Assembly: GCF_000698125.1 (NCBI RefSeq)
Contig: NZ_BAXA01000001.1
Span: 248,001-312,000, forward strand
Length of the DNA: 64,000 bases
Source of the DNA: Geomicrobium sp. JCM 19038
Lineage (GTDB): Bacteria; Bacillota; Bacilli; Bacillales; Marinococcaceae
Reading direction: 5' to 3'
The notes under the pieces were generated by a model. The model saw only the letters and a program-made list of their open reading frames with translations, made no database searches and was not told the DNA's origin. Position 1 is the first letter of the stretch. Every line of letters begins with the position of its first letter. A program made the translations under genes and the position numbers. Below, in pieces: positions 45,119 to 54,460 of the stretch.

Positions 45119-46273
45119 ATGGTTGAAGAAATGAACAACGAATTAAACGAAATGAAGGATTTTAATGTCAATGACATTGTAACCGGTAAGGTAACGAAGG
45201 TAGAAGAAAAGCAAGCATTTGTTGATGCGGGATATAAGGTGGATGGCATCATCCCAATTAGCGAACTGTCTAGCTTACACGTAGAAAAAGTAAGTGACAT
45301 CATCTCTGAGGGAGATGAACTTAAACTTAAGGTCATTAAAGCAGAAGACGATGAACTTATTTTGAGTGTACGCGGTGCTCGTGCTGACAAAGCATGGGAT
45401 GAGTTGCAAGCGAAGTTCAATAACAATCAAACGATTGAAGCTGAAGTTGCTGAGATTGTAAAAGGCGGATTAGTCGTTGACGTTGGTGTTCGTGGATTTA
45501 TTCCAGCTTCACTCGTAGAACGTCATTTCGTTGAAGATTTCTCTGATTATAAAGGGAAGACATTGGAGTTAAAGATCGCTGAAATCGATCCAAGTGATAA
45601 TAAATTAATCTTGTCAAGGAGAGCTGTACTCGACAACGAAGTAGAAGCGAAGAAGAAAGACATCCTTGATAACTTAACGGTTGGCGATACGGTTAAAGGG
45701 ACTGTTCAACGTTTAACAGACTTTGGTGCATTTGTTGATGTAGGCGGAGTTGACGGACTCGTTCACATTTCACAAATGGCTCACCACCGTGTTGAGTCAC
45801 CAGGCGAGATCGTCAAAGAAGGCGAAGAAATTGAAGTGAAGATCCTCGCAGTCGATGCTGACAAAGAGCGTGTGTCACTTTCAATTAAAGATACGCTACC
45901 AGGACCTTGGACAACGATTGAAGGTCAGTTCCAACCAGGAGACGTTATTGACGGACACGTGAAGCGTCTCGTATCTTTCGGGGCATTTGTTGAAGTTGCG
46001 CCGGGTGTTGAAGGGCTCGTTCACATTTCACAAATTGCGAACCGTCACATTGGAACGCCTAGTGAAGTGTTAGAAGAAGGACAAGCTGTTCAAGTGAAGA
46101 TCCTTGAGATTAGCCCTTCAGACCAACGCATCTCATTGAGCATACGTGAACTTGAAGAGAGCACAACGTCTAGCCAAAAGGTTCAACGTGAATATGAAGC
46201 ACCTGAAGAAGAACATTCTGGTTTTTCCCTCGGTGATATGATTGGTGACCAATTAAAGAAATATCGTAATTAA
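45119..46273 (+). CDS. ypfD: S1 RNA-binding domain protein YpfD
   Basis: Homologue of ribosomal protein S1, non-essential in B. subtilis. 384 residues from ATG 45119, 8 bases after AAGGAGG. Four S1 domains: VNDIVTGKVTKVEEKQAFVD, IEAEVAEIVKGGLVVDVG, VGDTVKGTVQRLTDFGAFVD, PGDVIDGHVKRLVSFGAFVE. C-terminal acidic and glycine/serine tail. A terminator follows. Confidence 0.95.
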   Translation: MVEEMNNELNEMKDFNVNDIVTGKVTKVEEKQAFVDAGYKVDGIIPISELSSLHVEKVSDIISEGDELKLKVIKAEDDELILSVRGARADKAWDELQAKFNNNQTIEAEVAEIVKGGLVVDVGVRGFIPASLVERHFVEDFSDYKGKTLELKIAEIDPSDNKLILSRRAVLDNEVEAKKKDILDNLTVGDTVKGTVQRLTDFGAFVDVGGVDGLVHISQMAHHRVESPGEIVKEGEEIEVKILAVDADKERVSLSIKDTLPGPWTTIEGQFQPGDVIDGHVKRLVSFGAFVEVAPGVEGLVHISQIANRHIGTPSEVLEEGQAVQVKILEISPSDQRISLSIRELEESTTSSQKVQREYEAPEEEHSGFSLGDMIGDQLKKYRN

Positions 46274-46287
46274 TTGTAAATCGCGGA

Positions 46288-46325
46288 AATCGGCGGATAC
46301 CTTTTAGGATTCGCCGATTGTTTTG
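46288..46325 (+). terminator. Terminator after ypfD
   Basis: AATCGGCG at 46288-46295 pairs with CGCCGATT at 46312-46319, followed by GTTTTG. Medium strength. Confidence 0.6.
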
Positions 46326-46384
46326 TGACGGATTGCTTTTCTTTATTCTTGTCTATACTGGATAAGAAAAAAGGAGAGTTTCTC

Positions 46385-46993
46385 TTGGAGGACTTGTTAT
46401 TTTATTGGTTTTCGTGGATACTTTGGGTAATTGTTACCTTCTTCTTTAAGAAGACAAGAGCAAGGTTTTATCTTGCTGTTTGGATTCTCATAGTCATGAT
46501 TGTCAAACCACTAACGATTCCTGGTATACAAGGCGATATTTCGTTAGCTTATATATTCTTAACGCTCGGTGCGATGATTTGGGTAGGGCAGACGATCAAG
46601 TGGCATCATTTTCTATCGATGATAACAATGACAAGCTTAGCCTTTCTTTATGCTGCTTTGCAGCTCTCGTATTGGTTTAGTCCAGTGATCTTTTTAATTC
46701 ATGAAACATGGCTAGTCGCAGTTATCATGGTTTTTGTTACACTTTTGGTCGTAAGCAAGCCGCATAACCGAATTCCCTGGTTGATTGTCGCATGTTGCAT
46801 CGGGAATTTTTGGCAAGCAGTCGTTGTGTCTCCGTTAACGTCCGGTTTACATTTAGGTTTTAACCACTTTTTTAATGATGTGTCAGCCATGGTTATCTTA
46901 CTCGTTGTGTGGCACGTCGTTGAACGATTGATTTATGAGTTTTCCAAGCTTCAAAAAGGTGCAGCAAAGCACCAGACATCATTAACGATGTGA
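46385..46993 (+). CDS. yphA: YphA-family membrane protein
   Basis: 202 residues from TTG 46385, 8 bases after AAAAAAGGAGAG. Six or so hydrophobic segments: [17 protein letters not shown] at the start, then about 30-50, 60-75, 95-110 and 165-180. The start ([22 protein letters not shown]) and spacing match B. subtilis YphA, which lies at the same position before der. Function unknown. Confidence 0.75.
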   Translation: MEDLLFYWFSWILWVIVTFFFKKTRARFYLAVWILIVMIVKPLTIPGIQGDISLAYIFLTLGAMIWVGQTIKWHHFLSMITMTSLAFLYAALQLSYWFSPVIFLIHETWLVAVIMVFVTLLVVSKPHNRIPWLIVACCIGNFWQAVVVSPLTSGLHLGFNHFFNDVSAMVILLVVWHVVERLIYEFSKLQKGAAKHQTSLTM

Positions 46994-47030
46994 AGGAATA
47001 GATTTAAGAGAACAGGGGGCATGTAAGTAC

Positions 47031-48347
47031 ATGTCAAAGCCAGTAGTTGCAATTGTAGGTCGCCCAAATGTAGGGAAATCAACGATATTTAATCGTATGG
47101 TTGGTGAGCGAATGGCGATCGTTGAAGATAAACCAGGCGTAACGAGAGATCGTTTGTATGGACAAGGGGAATGGTTAAACCGCACGTTTCATGTCATTGA
47201 TACCGGTGGAATTGATATCGTAGATGAGCCGCTTCAAGATCAAATGCGCATGCAAGCTGAGATCGCCATTGAAGAAGCAGACATTATTATTTTTATCGTG
47301 AATGGTCGTGACGGCATTACATCTAGCGACCAAGACGTGGCGAGCATTTTGCAACGCTCGAAGAAGCCAGTCGTCATCGGTGTAAACAAGGTTGATAACC
47401 CTGATATGCAAGAGCATATTTATGATTTTTACCAATTTGGATTTGGTCAACCGTTTCCGATTTCCGGTTCTCACGGAATAGGTATTGGAGATATGTTAGA
47501 TGAAGTGTTTGCAAACTTCCCAGTAAATGAAGAAGACGAAGAAGATGATGGTGTGATTGATATTGCAGTCATCGGTCGTCCGAATGTAGGGAAATCAACA
47601 CTCGTGAACTCAGTTCTCGGTGAAGAACGTGTGATTACGAGTAATATTGCTGGTACGACGAGAGATGCGATTGATTCGTATTTCGAACAAGATGGACAAG
47701 AGTACCGAATCATTGATACAGCCGGGATGCGAAAACGCGGGAAAGTATATGAGAATACAGAGAAATATAGTGTTCTTCGTGCGATGCGTGCTCTTGAACG
47801 AGCGGATGTCGTTCTTGTTGTCGTTGATGGTGAAGAAGGCATTATCGAACAAGACAAAAAGATTGCCGGCTACGCTCATGAGTCAGGACGAGCCGTTATT
47901 ATCGTTGTGAACAAGTGGGATGCGGTTGAAAAAGATGATCGTACGATGAAAGAATACACCGATAAGGTGCGCGAAACGTTCGCTTATCTTTCTTATGCTC
48001 CGATTCAGTTCGTTTCTGCAAAAACAAATCAACGGGTACAAAAGTTGTTGCCAATCGTAAATGAAGTCGTAGATAGTCATAAAATGCGGATGCCAACACA
48101 TGTGATTAACGATGTCATTATGGATGCTGTTGCGAGAAACCCTGCACCAACTTCGGGTACGAAACGACTGCGTATTAATTATGCTACACAAGTAGCTACA
48201 GGACCTCCAACATTTGTCGTGTTCGTAAATGATCCAGAGCTGTTTCATTTCTCATATCGTAGGTATCTTGAGAATCAACTCCGTGAAGCGTTTACGTTTG
48301 TCGGGACGCCAATTCGGATTCTAGCTCGTAAAAAGAATGAATCGTGA
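47031..48347 (+). CDS. der: Ribosome-assembly GTPase Der (EngA)
   Basis: Tandem-domain GTPase essential for 50S assembly. 438 residues. Domain 1: GRPNVGKST (9-17), DTGG, NKVD. Domain 2: GRPNVGKST (about 183-191), DTAGM, NKWD. A C-terminal KH-like domain ends [23 protein letters not shown] 47031 has a poor but usable RBS (AGGGGGCATG). Followed by plsY and gpsA. Confidence 0.97.
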   Translation: MSKPVVAIVGRPNVGKSTIFNRMVGERMAIVEDKPGVTRDRLYGQGEWLNRTFHVIDTGGIDIVDEPLQDQMRMQAEIAIEEADIIIFIVNGRDGITSSDQDVASILQRSKKPVVIGVNKVDNPDMQEHIYDFYQFGFGQPFPISGSHGIGIGDMLDEVFANFPVNEEDEEDDGVIDIAVIGRPNVGKSTLVNSVLGEERVITSNIAGTTRDAIDSYFEQDGQEYRIIDTAGMRKRGKVYENTEKYSVLRAMRALERADVVLVVVDGEEGIIEQDKKIAGYAHESGRAVIIVVNKWDAVEKDDRTMKEYTDKVRETFAYLSYAPIQFVSAKTNQRVQKLLPIVNEVVDSHKMRMPTHVINDVIMDAVARNPAPTSGTKRLRINYATQVATGPPTFVVFVNDPELFHFSYRRYLENQLREAFTFVGTPIRILARKKNES

Positions 48348-48387
48348 TCCATATTAATCGTTGAAGCTTTGGGGAGAGGGGTAAACG

Positions 48388-49032
48388 ATGGACATTATTC
48401 TTGCTGGTATAATCGCGTATTTAATCGGGTCGATTAGCTTTAGCTATATCTTCGTTAAAAAAATAAAAAAAGCAGATATTCGTAAACTTGGTAGTGGAAA
48501 TGCCGGTGCAACGAACACGCTGCGCGTTTTAGGGAAGGGGCCTGCAATTTTAGTCCTTTTGCTAGATGCACTAAAAGGCGCTGTCGCGGTTTTCATTGGT
48601 TTTTTAGCAGAGATGGTATTTATTAATACAGGCTTGTCCTTTTTTGAGCAATATTCTGGTTGGACTCCAGCATTAAGCGGCTTGTTAGCAATTCTTGGTC
48701 ATAATTATCCAATCTATTACGGTTTTCGTGGGGGCAAAGGTGTTGCTACAACGATTGGTGTGATCGCAACACTCGTTTTCTTTCCGGCGATTTACGTTGG
48801 AATTGTCGCTATTTTAGCGATCGTTGTGACAAAGTATGTGTCACTTGGCTCGTTGATTTTTGCCTTTTTTACACCGTTTTTTGTTTTTCTTACGATGAAT
48901 CATTATGATCATCCGATCTCCTATTTCTTTTTAACATGTGTTGTCGGGATTATGTCGATTTGGCGGCATCGGACGAATATCCAACGATTGTTATCAGGCA
49001 CAGAAAGCAAGCTCGGTCAAAAATCTAAATAA
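48388..49032 (+). CDS. plsY: Acyl-phosphate glycerol-3-phosphate acyltransferase
   Basis: Membrane enzyme starting phospholipid synthesis by acylating glycerol 3-phosphate with acyl phosphate. 214 residues, about five to seven membrane helices. Signatures GSGNAGATNTLRVLGKG and ILGHNYPIYYGFRGGKGVAT carry the substrate sites. RBS GGGGAGAGGGG. Eleven bases before gpsA, which makes its substrate. Confidence 0.95.
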   Translation: MDIILAGIIAYLIGSISFSYIFVKKIKKADIRKLGSGNAGATNTLRVLGKGPAILVLLLDALKGAVAVFIGFLAEMVFINTGLSFFEQYSGWTPALSGLLAILGHNYPIYYGFRGGKGVATTIGVIATLVFFPAIYVGIVAILAIVVTKYVSLGSLIFAFFTPFFVFLTMNHYDHPISYFFLTCVVGIMSIWRHRTNIQRLLSGTESKLGQKSK

Positions 49033-49043
49033 GGAGAGATTGC

Positions 49044-50075
49044 ATGAGTCAGAATGTGACAGTTCTAGGTGCAGGTAGTTGGGGTACAGCACTTGCGATG
49101 GTACTTGCAGATAATGGGCATCGTGTCAAACTATGGGCAAGACGTAATGAACAAGTCGACGAGATAAACAATAAACATTCAAATAACAAGTATTTACCTT
49201 CGGTAACCTTGCCAAAGAACCTTGAAGCAACGACGAGCTTTGAGGAAGCAATTGAGCATGGCGATGCTTTGTTAATTAGCGTACCGACTTCTGCAATGCG
49301 AGAGACTGTAGCGTCACTTGTGAAGGTCAACAAATCGTTTCCATATGTCATTCACGCTTCAAAAGGAATCGAACCAGACTCCTTACTGCGAGTATCAGAA
49401 GTGATGATGGATGCAGGGATCGATCAAGTTACGAACGGAATTGTCTGTTTATCAGGGCCTAGTCATGCAGAGGAAGTTGCAAAGCGTCAACCGACGACAG
49501 TGACCGTCTCTTCAGAAACGTATGACGATGCGAAGGCTGCACAAGATTTGTTTAACAACCAACATTTTCGTGTGTATACCAATGAAGATATGGTTGGTGT
49601 GGAATTTGGCGGTTCACTAAAGAACGTCATCGCACTTGCTGTTGGACTTGCTGAAGGATTAGGGTTTGGTGACAATGCGAAATCGGCAATTATGACGAGA
49701 GGCTTAGCGGAGATTACACGTTTGGGTACACATCTTGGTGCAAAGCCACTTACGTTTTCGGGCCTGTCGGGTCTTGGTGATTTGATTGCAACATGTACGA
49801 GTAAGCATAGCCGCAATTGGCGAGCAGGTTACCAATTAGGTCGTGGTAAAGCGTTAGAAACGGTCTTAAATGAAATGGGTATGGTCGTTGAAGGCGTAAA
49901 AACAACGCGAGCGATGCAACAACTTGCGGATCGTGAAGGGATTGAAGTGCCAATTACTTCAGCTTTGTATGAAGTCGTCTTTAATCATCAACAGCCTGAG
50001 AGCGCAAGTGAACAATTAATGGGTCGACTAAAGAAGAATGAACAAGAAGATTTTTACCCAAATGTAACCGACTAA
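49044..50075 (+). CDS. gpsA: Glycerol-3-phosphate dehydrogenase
   Basis: NAD(P)-dependent; makes sn-glycerol 3-phosphate for phospholipids. 343 residues. NAD-binding VLGAGSWGTALAM, LSGPSHAEEVAK, catalytic Lys in GGSLKNVIALAVGLAEGLG, and LSGLGDLIATCTSKHSRN. RBS AGGAGAG. Just after its stop begins the stem-loop that contains the spoVIF leader. Confidence 0.97.
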   Translation: MSQNVTVLGAGSWGTALAMVLADNGHRVKLWARRNEQVDEINNKHSNNKYLPSVTLPKNLEATTSFEEAIEHGDALLISVPTSAMRETVASLVKVNKSFPYVIHASKGIEPDSLLRVSEVMMDAGIDQVTNGIVCLSGPSHAEEVAKRQPTTVTVSSETYDDAKAAQDLFNNQHFRVYTNEDMVGVEFGGSLKNVIALAVGLAEGLGFGDNAKSAIMTRGLAEITRLGTHLGAKPLTFSGLSGLGDLIATCTSKHSRNWRAGYQLGRGKALETVLNEMGMVVEGVKTTRAMQQLADREGIEVPITSALYEVVFNHQQPESASEQLMGRLKKNEQEDFYPNVTD

Positions 50076-50080
50076 AAAAT

Positions 50081-50135
50081 CACACCTTTTTTCTAGCTAC
50101 ATATCATAAGCATTATCAACTAGAAAGAAGGTGTG
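50081..50135 (+). promoter_or_regulatory. Stem-loop with sigma-K promoter in the loop and RBS in the stem
   Basis: Arms 50081-50096 and 50120-50135 pair over 16 positions with a single G-U pair; the loop is 23 bases. The 3' arm contains the whole spoVIF Shine-Dalgarno region (AAGAAGGTG). The loop contains CATATCATA at 50100-50108, matching the sigma-K -10 consensus CATAnnnTA; AC at 50082-50083 is 16 bases upstream, as expected for sigma-K -35. A transcript starting near 50115 would lack the 5' arm and have a free RBS; a read-through transcript from gpsA would fold and hide it. Confidence 0.7.
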
Positions 50136-50139
50136 CGTC

Positions 50140-50397
50140 ATGAACAACTTTGATTCCATTTTTGACCGCCTAAACAAAGAGTCAAAAGTCAATCAAGACG
50201 ATGTGTTTAACATGGCTAATTCGGTGAGCGGTGCAAATTTTCAAGATGAAGCAACCGTACGGCAGTTAATTAACGATGTTGCTCGTATGGCAGGCGTACG
50301 AGTATCACGCGAAAAAGAAGATCAGCTCGTCCACGCAATTACGAATAATGAGATGCCTCTTGATTTTCAATCGTTAAGCCAATTATTTAGAGGTTAA
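50140..50397 (+). CDS. spoVIF: Stage VI sporulation protein F
   Basis: Small protein needed for late coat assembly or GerR-dependent regulation in B. subtilis, expressed under sigma-K. 85 residues from ATG 50140 (RBS AAGAAGGTG). NQDDVFNMANSVSGANFQDEATVRQLINDVARMAGV matches the family. In B. subtilis the gene is elsewhere; here it is between gpsA and yphE. Its leader is the unusual hairpin with a sigma-K promoter. Confidence 0.85.
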   Translation: MNNFDSIFDRLNKESKVNQDDVFNMANSVSGANFQDEATVRQLINDVARMAGVRVSREKEDQLVHAITNNEMPLDFQSLSQLFRG

Positions 50398-50504
50398 TTC
50401 TTATTTGTTGGGCGTTCGTATAGTTCAATGTCTGCACGTGTCGCATAGGATAACAGTGAACCACATCCAACAAGGAACCCACCTTTTGGAAGAGAGATTT
50501 AGTC

Positions 50505-50537
50505 AACCGGAGAACCCGAGTTCTCCGGTTTTATTTG
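50505..50537 (+). terminator. Intrinsic terminator after spoVIF
   Basis: AACCGGAGAAC pairs perfectly with GTTCTCCGGTT (50505-50515 with 50520-50530), 4-base loop, then TTTATTTG. The 107 bases between spoVIF and this hairpin hold an open frame without RBS and no other feature. Confidence 0.8.
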
Positions 50538-50592
50538 TTTGAACATTTTTCAACACTTGAGTTTGTAGGCAGTGCGCCAGTGTTTGTAGCTA

Positions 50593-50601
50593 TGCTATAA
50601 T
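50593..50601 (+). promoter_or_regulatory. Extended -10 promoter of yphE
   Basis: TGCTATAAT at 50593-50601 is a perfect extended -10. No good -35 at 17 bases (TGCGCC). Lies 30 bases before the start codon. Confidence 0.5.
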
Positions 50602-50630
50602 GGACAAGTGTAATTGAAGGAGGGTGGATG

Positions 50631-50829
50631 ATGACCCCATTAGAGTCAATGTGGCTTTCGTTTATCGGCTTAGCTGATGTTCGTATCTGCAGTCACAGCA
50701 CTACTTGGAAAAGAGAAGTTGTCGGGTTTTCTCCGTTTTATCGTGCTTAGTTTTTCATTTATTTGTATCATTATTGCCGGACTGATCGTGCTCGTCGTCG
50801 TCGTACCAGGTTCAAGAGCAGATTTGTAG
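50631..50829 (+). CDS. yphE: DUF2768 membrane protein YphE, frameshifted
   Basis: Short membrane protein preceding yphF as in B. subtilis; function unknown. Starts ATG 50631 (or 50628) after GAAGGAGGG with TPLESMWLSFIGLA. The frame breaks at about 50673-50677 (GGCTTAGCTGATGTT): the downstream frame MFVSAVTALLGKEKLSGFLRF to VVVVPGSRADL completes the protein. Restored length about 65 residues with two membrane helices. One extra base, or two missing. Confidence 0.75.
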
Positions 50830-50851
50830 TCTGTGCTTTGGAGTGAGTTTT

Positions 50852-51575
50852 TTGAATCAACGTAAGTTCAACTGGCTTAGTGTTGTTTTTTTGCATGCCT
50901 ACTTATTGGATGCCAATCAAACGTTCAAGGTGACGGTACAGGTTCCGCGTTCCCACATAACGAACAGTTGCAGTCTGTACAGGCTGCGGTCGATGAATTT
51001 CAAGAACAACGTGGTGTGCCGCCTATACAGAATTTCGAGAGCGATACGGGGCTGTATGAACGGTATCGCGTCGATTTTTCACAGTTAATTCCAGGATTTA
51101 TGAACGATGCCCCAGCAAGTGCCTATGAGAATGGAGCGACTTCTACTATACGCTAATTAACGTTGAAGAAAAGCCTGAAGTTCGTGTCATTCCAGTACTT
51201 GTCATGCATGAAGCCAATCAATTCGAACGGACGGTCCATCAGTATACAAGAACCCACGGCTATCCGCCGATCGAAGAGATGGTTGCACCGGGTGTGTTTG
51301 AACTTGATTATGAAGCGCTTGGTCTAGATGAGCCACCTACAGTTCAGAGTCCATATTTTGCAACGAACTTGCCCATTTATGTTGATCGTGAAGGCCGTGC
51401 GATTATTGATTACGCAATTGATCTTAATCGCCTGCTTCAAGAGTATGATGCCGAACCAGAAGATGAAGAAGATATTCGTTCTATATTAACGGATGAATTC
51501 CCGGTAGCTCCGGTATACTCTGTTCCTTACTCAATTGAAGACGGGGAACCGAATATGATTGGCGATGTCAACTAA
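50852..51575 (+). CDS. yphF: YphF-type lipoprotein, two frameshifts
   Basis: Starts TTG 50852 (RBS GGAGTGA). The intended N-terminus is a lipoprotein signal with lipobox LLIGC once a base is restored near 50885-50893. The middle SVQAAVDEFQEQRGVPPIQNFES to SAYENG is in a second frame, and after a second missing base near 51134 (GGAGCGACTTC should be GGAGGCGAC) FYYTLINVEEKPEVRVIPV continues to the stop. Corrected length 241 residues, extracytoplasmic. Related to B. subtilis YphF; function unknown. Two breaks in one gene strengthen the case for sequence errors. Confidence 0.8.
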
Positions 51576-51588
51576 TGAAAGTAGTTCT

Positions 51589-51634
51589 AAACCTCTTCAC
51601 TCTATCTATATATAGAGAAGAAGAGGTTTTTTGT
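51589..51634 (+). terminator. Terminator after yphF
   Basis: AAACCTCTTC at 51589-51598 pairs with GAAGAGGTTT at 51620-51629, inner AT-rich pairs extend the stem, followed by six T. Confidence 0.85.
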
Positions 51635-51673
51635 TTATTTTTTTAAAACCAAACTGCCACCTTTTCAAAGACT

Positions 51674-51703
51674 GTCATAAAGAGGTGGACAACATCATAG
51701 AAT
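51674..51703 (+). promoter_or_regulatory. Candidate sigma-E promoter of spoIVA
   Basis: GTCATAA at 51674-51680, 15-base spacer, CATAGAAT at 51696-51703 (7 of 8 to CATACAHT). spoIVA is a mother-cell sigma-E gene. Confidence 0.5.
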
Positions 51704-51759
51704 GTTTTGACACAGAATTTATGAAACGGTGGAGTTAATTTTAGAACGGAGGGGATCTC

Positions 51760-53240
51760 GTGGAAAAAGTGGATATCTTTAAAGATATCGCAGAACGTAC
51801 AGGAGGCGATATTTACTTAGGGGTTGTCGGAGCCGTACGAACAGGTAAGTCAACCTTTATAAAAAAGTTTATGGAACTTGTCGTTCTTCCGTACATGGAT
51901 AGTGAAGTCGAGCGCGCACGTACACAAGATGAATTGCCTCAAAGTGCCGCTGGTAAAACGATTATGACAACAGAACCAAAATTCGTCCCAAACACTGCTG
52001 TCGAACTCCACGTGGATGAAGCTTAGACGTCAACATCCGTCTCGTAGATTGTGTCGGGTATGCAGTTGCTGGAGCAAAAGGGTATGAAGATGAGCATGGA
52101 CCGAGGATGATTAACACCCCTTGGTATGAAGAACCGATCCCATTCCAAGAAGCAGCTGAAATTGGAACGAGAAAAGTCATTCAAGAACATTCAACACTCG
52201 GTGTTGTCGTCACATCTGATGGAAGCATCGGTGAGTTGCCTCGTCACGAGTATTTGGAAGCTGAAGAGCGAGTCATTGATGAGTTAAAAGAAGTGGGTAA
52301 ACCGTTTATCGTAATTGTAAACTCCGTACGGCCTTATGCTGCTGAGACGGAACAACTTCGAACAAATCTTGAACAATTGCATGACGTACCTGTGTTATCA
52401 ATGAGTGTGGAAAGCATGACTGAACATGATATCCATCGCGTATTAAGAGAAGTTCTTTTTGAATTCCCAGTACATGAAGTGAATGTGAATTTACCGAGCT
52501 GGGTAATGGTTTTAAGAGACGATCATTGGCTTCGAAAAGACTATGAGCGCTCTGTAAAAGAAACCGTTCAAGACATTAAGCGGTTACGTGATGTTGATCG
52601 AGTCGTCGGAAACTTTGCTGATGATTTCGAATTCATTGATAATGCTTCGCTTGCTGGGATTGAGATGGGCCAAGGAATTGCGGATATTGATCTTTATGCA
52701 CCAGATGATTTGTATGATGAGATTCTAAAAGAAGTCGTTGGTGTTGAAATAAGAGGCAAAGACCACCTCTTACAACTAATGCAAGATTTTTCACATGCAA
52801 AATCAGAATACGATCAAGTGTCAGAAGCACTGAAAATGGTAAAACAAACCGGTTACGGTATTGCTGCACCTGCCACGACGGACATGAGTTTAGATGAACC
52901 TGAACTCATTCGCCAAGGTTCTAGGTTCGGCGTTCGCTTACGCGCAGTTGCACCGTCCATTCATATGATTAAAGTCGATGTGGAGAGTGAATTCGCACCA
53001 ATTATCGGTACAGAGAAACAAAGTGAAGAATTGATCCGTTACTTGATGCAAGATTTCGAAGAAAATCCACTTTCCATCTGGAATTCAGATATTTTCGGAA
53101 GATCATTGAACTCCATTGTTCGCGAAGGAATTCAAGCGAAATTATCATTAATGCCGGAAAATGCACGCTATAAACTAAAAGAAACGTTAGAGCGTATCAT
53201 TAATGAAGGCTCTGGTGGATTGATTGCCATCATCTTGTAA
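51760..53240 (+). CDS. spoIVA: Stage IV sporulation protein A, frameshifted
   Basis: ATPase that polymerises as the basement layer of the spore coat. N-terminal MEKVDIFKDIAERTGGD and P-loop GAVRTGKST; then ASAAGKTIMTTEPKFVP-type segment in the first frame. The break is at 52023-52024 (GAAGCTTAGACGTC): homologues read G-L-D-V-N-I-R, so GCTTTAGAC is expected and one T is missing. The rest is nearly identical to B. subtilis (MINTPWYEEPIP to INEGSGGLIAIIL). Corrected length 493 residues (B. subtilis 492). Confidence 0.96.
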
Positions 53241-53278
53241 AACCTATCGACTTTACTGAATCTGCTATACCGATAAAT

Positions 53279-53313
53279 AAAGGATCCCGAAGTGCGGGGT
53301 TCTTTATTTTTTT
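53279..53313 (+). terminator. Terminator after spoIVA
   Basis: AAAGGATCCCG pairs with CGGGGTTCTTT (two G-U pairs), 5-base loop, then ATTTTTTTT. Confidence 0.8.
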
Positions 53314-53487
53314 GTTGGGCGAAGTAATGTTCTATATAACAGTAATAATATGGAAGAAAGTGGTTCTTTCTCATCGAGGCAAGTCAATCGTAATGACGAG
53401 TTAAGGTAATTTGTGATTTTAGTCATGTTTAAGGGGTATTTTTTTTGCTCTTTTACGCGATGATGTTACAATAGAGTCTAAAGGGAA

Positions 53488-53516
53488 TTGCTTTCTAGTA
53501 GGCCCTATGCTAAAAT
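53488..53516 (+). promoter_or_regulatory. Sigma-A promoter of folE
   Basis: TTGCTT at 53488-53493, 17-base spacer, TAAAAT at 53511-53516 with an extended TGC before it. 34 bases before the folE start. Confidence 0.65.
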
Positions 53517-53549
53517 TTCTAGCGATTAAAGACGAGGAGGGGCCAATAC

Positions 53550-54116
53550 ATGACAAAGTTCGATAAAGATAAAATTGAAACAGCGGTCTGCCATATTTTA
53601 GAAGCGATCGGTGACAATCCAGATCGTGAAGGAATTAAAGATACACCTGCTCGCGTTGCGCGCATGTACGAGGAAGTGTTTAGTGGTATAGATGAAGATC
53701 CAACAACACATTTGCAGACGGTGTTTGGAGAAGAACACGAAGAACTCGTTCTCGTGAAAGATATTACATTCTATAGTATGTGTGAGCACCATTTATTGCC
53801 GTTTTTCGGAAAAGTACACGTCGGTTATATTCCTAAAAATGGAACTGTAACTGGGCTTAGTAAGCTAGCACGTGTTGTTGAAACGGTAACGAGAAGACCT
53901 CAACTCCAAGAAAGAATTACATCGACGGTTGCTGACGCAATGCTTGAGACACTTGAGCCACATGGTGTCATGGTGATTGTTGAAGCAGAACATATGTGTA
54001 TGACGATGCGTGGAATACAAAAGCCTGGAAGTTCAACAGTAACATCTGCAGTACGTGGCGTTTTTGCAAACGATGAGTCGTCAAGACAAGAAGTACTTTC
54101 GTTGATTAAAGGATAA
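53550..54116 (+). CDS. folE: GTP cyclohydrolase I
   Basis: First step of folate synthesis: GTP to dihydroneopterin triphosphate. 188 residues. Zinc ligands in [13 protein letters not shown] and the Cys of [35 protein letters not shown] is the typical core. Called mtrA in B. subtilis where it is likewise cotranscribed with mtrB. RBS GAGGAGGGG before ATG 53550. Confidence 0.97.
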   Translation: MTKFDKDKIETAVCHILEAIGDNPDREGIKDTPARVARMYEEVFSGIDEDPTTHLQTVFGEEHEELVLVKDITFYSMCEHHLLPFFGKVHVGYIPKNGTVTGLSKLARVVETVTRRPQLQERITSTVADAMLETLEPHGVMVIVEAEHMCMTMRGIQKPGSSTVTSAVRGVFANDESSRQEVLSLIKG

Positions 54117-54129
54117 AGGAGCGGTACTT

Positions 54130-54351
54130 TTGGGGCAATCGAATGATTTTTTTGTAGTTCGTGCTGAAGAAGATGGTGTGAATGTTATCGGTTTAACGAG
54201 GGGCAATACAACTCGGTTTCATCATTCTGAAAAACTGGATAAAGGTGAAGTGATGATCGGGCAGTTTACCGAACACACCTCTGCCGTTAAGATAAGAGGG
54301 AAAGCCTTCATTCAGACGGGCCATGGTGAGATGTACACAGAAGGAAACTAA
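54130..54351 (+). CDS. mtrB: TRAP, trp RNA-binding attenuation protein
   Basis: Tryptophan-activated 11-mer that wraps (G/U)AG-repeat RNA to terminate trp transcription. 73 residues from TTG 54130 (RBS AAAGGAG). [20 protein letters not shown] and the RNA-contacting [25 protein letters not shown] with its Lys/Arg residues are intact. Its expected target, a triplet-repeat leader, is at 63364-63461 in the same window. Confidence 0.96.
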   Translation: MGQSNDFFVVRAEEDGVNVIGLTRGNTTRFHHSEKLDKGEVMIGQFTEHTSAVKIRGKAFIQTGHGEMYTEGN

Positions 54352-54370
54352 GCTTTGAAGTTCTTGTAAC

Positions 54371-54411
54371 AGCCAGTATGCGTCGAGGTCGTGATTGCAT
54401 GCTGGCTTTTC
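54371..54411 (+). terminator. Hairpin after mtrB
   Basis: AGCCAGTATGC pairs with GCATGCTGGCT (one G-U), followed by TTTTCG. Likely terminator with a short T run. Confidence 0.6.
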
Positions 54412-54460
54412 GATGAATTGAGCAGCGAGGTTGCATCTAAGGAAGAAGAGGATGAGACGT

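Larger units (their letters stand above)
53241..53549 (+). other. Intergenic spoIVA-folE (no gene found)
   Basis: This 309-base gap holds a terminator (53279-53313), then AT-rich sequence, and the folE promoter at its end. A second -10-like TACAAT lies at 53467-53472. In B. subtilis the histone-like gene hbs stands here; no hbs-like frame is visible. Confidence 0.7.

Noticed and set aside
50968-51156. Independent 62-codon gene in the yphF region
   Set aside because: It is the middle part of yphF between two frame breaks.
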